From NCBI GenBank assembly GCA_001887945.1, contig LDOQ01000320.1:1-64000 (forward strand): DNA of 64,000 nucleotides, in the 5' to 3' direction. Below are positions 63,263-64,000 of the stretch, piece by piece (the stretch's first letter is position 1; each line of letters starts with the position of its first letter). This stretch comes from Spraguea lophii. Taxonomy: Eukaryota; Microsporidia; Spragueidae. A program made the position numbers and the translations under genes. Under the pieces are notes generated by a model that searched no databases, was not told the DNA's origin, and saw only the letters and a list, made by a program, of their open reading frames with translations.

Positions 63263-64000
63263 AAACAGATATTTGAATATGACAGCAAAATAATATATAA
63301 AAATAAATGTTACAATATTTTTATATATTATTTTGTTAATATGTTATAATTTCGATTTTTATAAAATAAATTTTGTTTTGTAATTTATTTTTGAAATGAC
63401 ATTATAGATATTTTAAAAATAAAAAGTTTTATATAAGACTATAATACATTATATCTTAAATTAATAGATAGAAAAATAATCGTTATTATTTTATGTCATT
63501 GTTTTTCTAACTAAAAAAATGACATTTTGACACTATGAAAGAGATTACTCCTTCATAAAACTATTAATAATAATTTATAAGAGAGAGATATCTATAGTTA
63601 GAAATTTGTTATATACAAAAATATTAATGTTATGAAGAACAGAAAAATATATATGAGTACAGACGATATATCATTAAATTAGAATAAAAATTATATTGGA
63701 TGTTAAGAATCAAAAGATTCAATATTAATATTTTACTAATCTGTATTATAAGATACAATAAAAATCTTCAAAAAACTAAGATCGCATCTATCATATAAAA
63801 ATATAACATTTTATCAAATAAGATAAAATAAGAGCAATGTACTTACAACCTATAATGATAGGTTTAATAATATAATATCTTCATACAATATAATATATAA
63901 ATAAAGGACTTCGCCGTATTCTAATAAAACAAAAAAAAATATTCATACAGAAATATGATATAACCACTCACTAAATTTCTACAAATAAATATTCATTCCT
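63263..64000. other. Window end, nothing recognised
   Basis: A+T-rich sequence without an open frame of 60 codons, RNA gene or known element up to the window end. Confidence 0.5.

Overview
The window is most simply read as nuclear DNA of a microsporidian with a large, transposon-loaded genome. The evidence is very high A+T content, genes without visible introns packed into short islands, a C-rich triplet just before many start codons (CCCTATG, CACCCCAATG, CTCCCATG), reduced or shortened versions of conserved eukaryotic proteins, secreted leucine-rich-repeat proteins, and many decayed Merlin-type (IS1016/ISXO2-like) transposases. The species cannot be named from sequence alone, and another A+T-rich reduced eukaryote is not excluded. 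I saw no rRNA gene, free tRNA gene or CRISPR array.

Layout. Positions 1-20.7 kb are a repeat graveyard. They hold one young and one old copy of a tRNA-derived SINE, at least seven Merlin remnants (one with terminal inverted repeats and an 8-bp target duplication), an unexplained island of higher G+C, a rotted protein gene at 18-19 kb, and a decayed secreted LRR gene (10.5-13.5 kb) split by a Merlin insertion. At 20.85 kb lies a secreted-protein gene whose repetitive basic tail is cut off by a one-base frameshift. Positions 22-28.8 kb are again mobile DNA, including a SINE with a perfect 15-bp target duplication.

Positions 28.8-43.9 kb form the first gene island: a compact M16 peptidase, a Cys4 protein resembling the C-terminal module of LRR1-type proteins, a type II DnaJ (Sis1-like), an Asn/Arg-rich coiled-coil protein, a 1738-residue beta-propeller/alpha-solenoid protein swollen with Asn-rich insertions (Nup155/170 or Vps class), two unknowns, a FAM72-like zinc protein, and the ribosome-biogenesis factor NOC3. 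Positions 44-47 kb are a Merlin remnant cut by a young SINE. Positions 47.1-49.7 kb carry an intact secreted LRR protein with a C-terminal helical domain reminiscent of bacterial NEL ubiquitin ligases, followed by a Tc1/IS630-type element.

Positions 51.5-57.3 kb form the second island: a 58-residue Grn1-domain-like protein, two unknowns (one possibly 9-1-1-clamp-like), the cohesin ATPase SMC3, and one small unknown. Positions 57.4-64 kb hold an old SINE, a YOP1/REEP-type ER-shaping protein, a Merlin scrap, and two secreted-protein genes, one with possible 2H-phosphoesterase motifs.

The conserved genes serve basic nuclear and ER functions and do not form a pathway. The most notable material is the mobile-element ecology (SINE plus Merlin) and the secreted protein families next to it.
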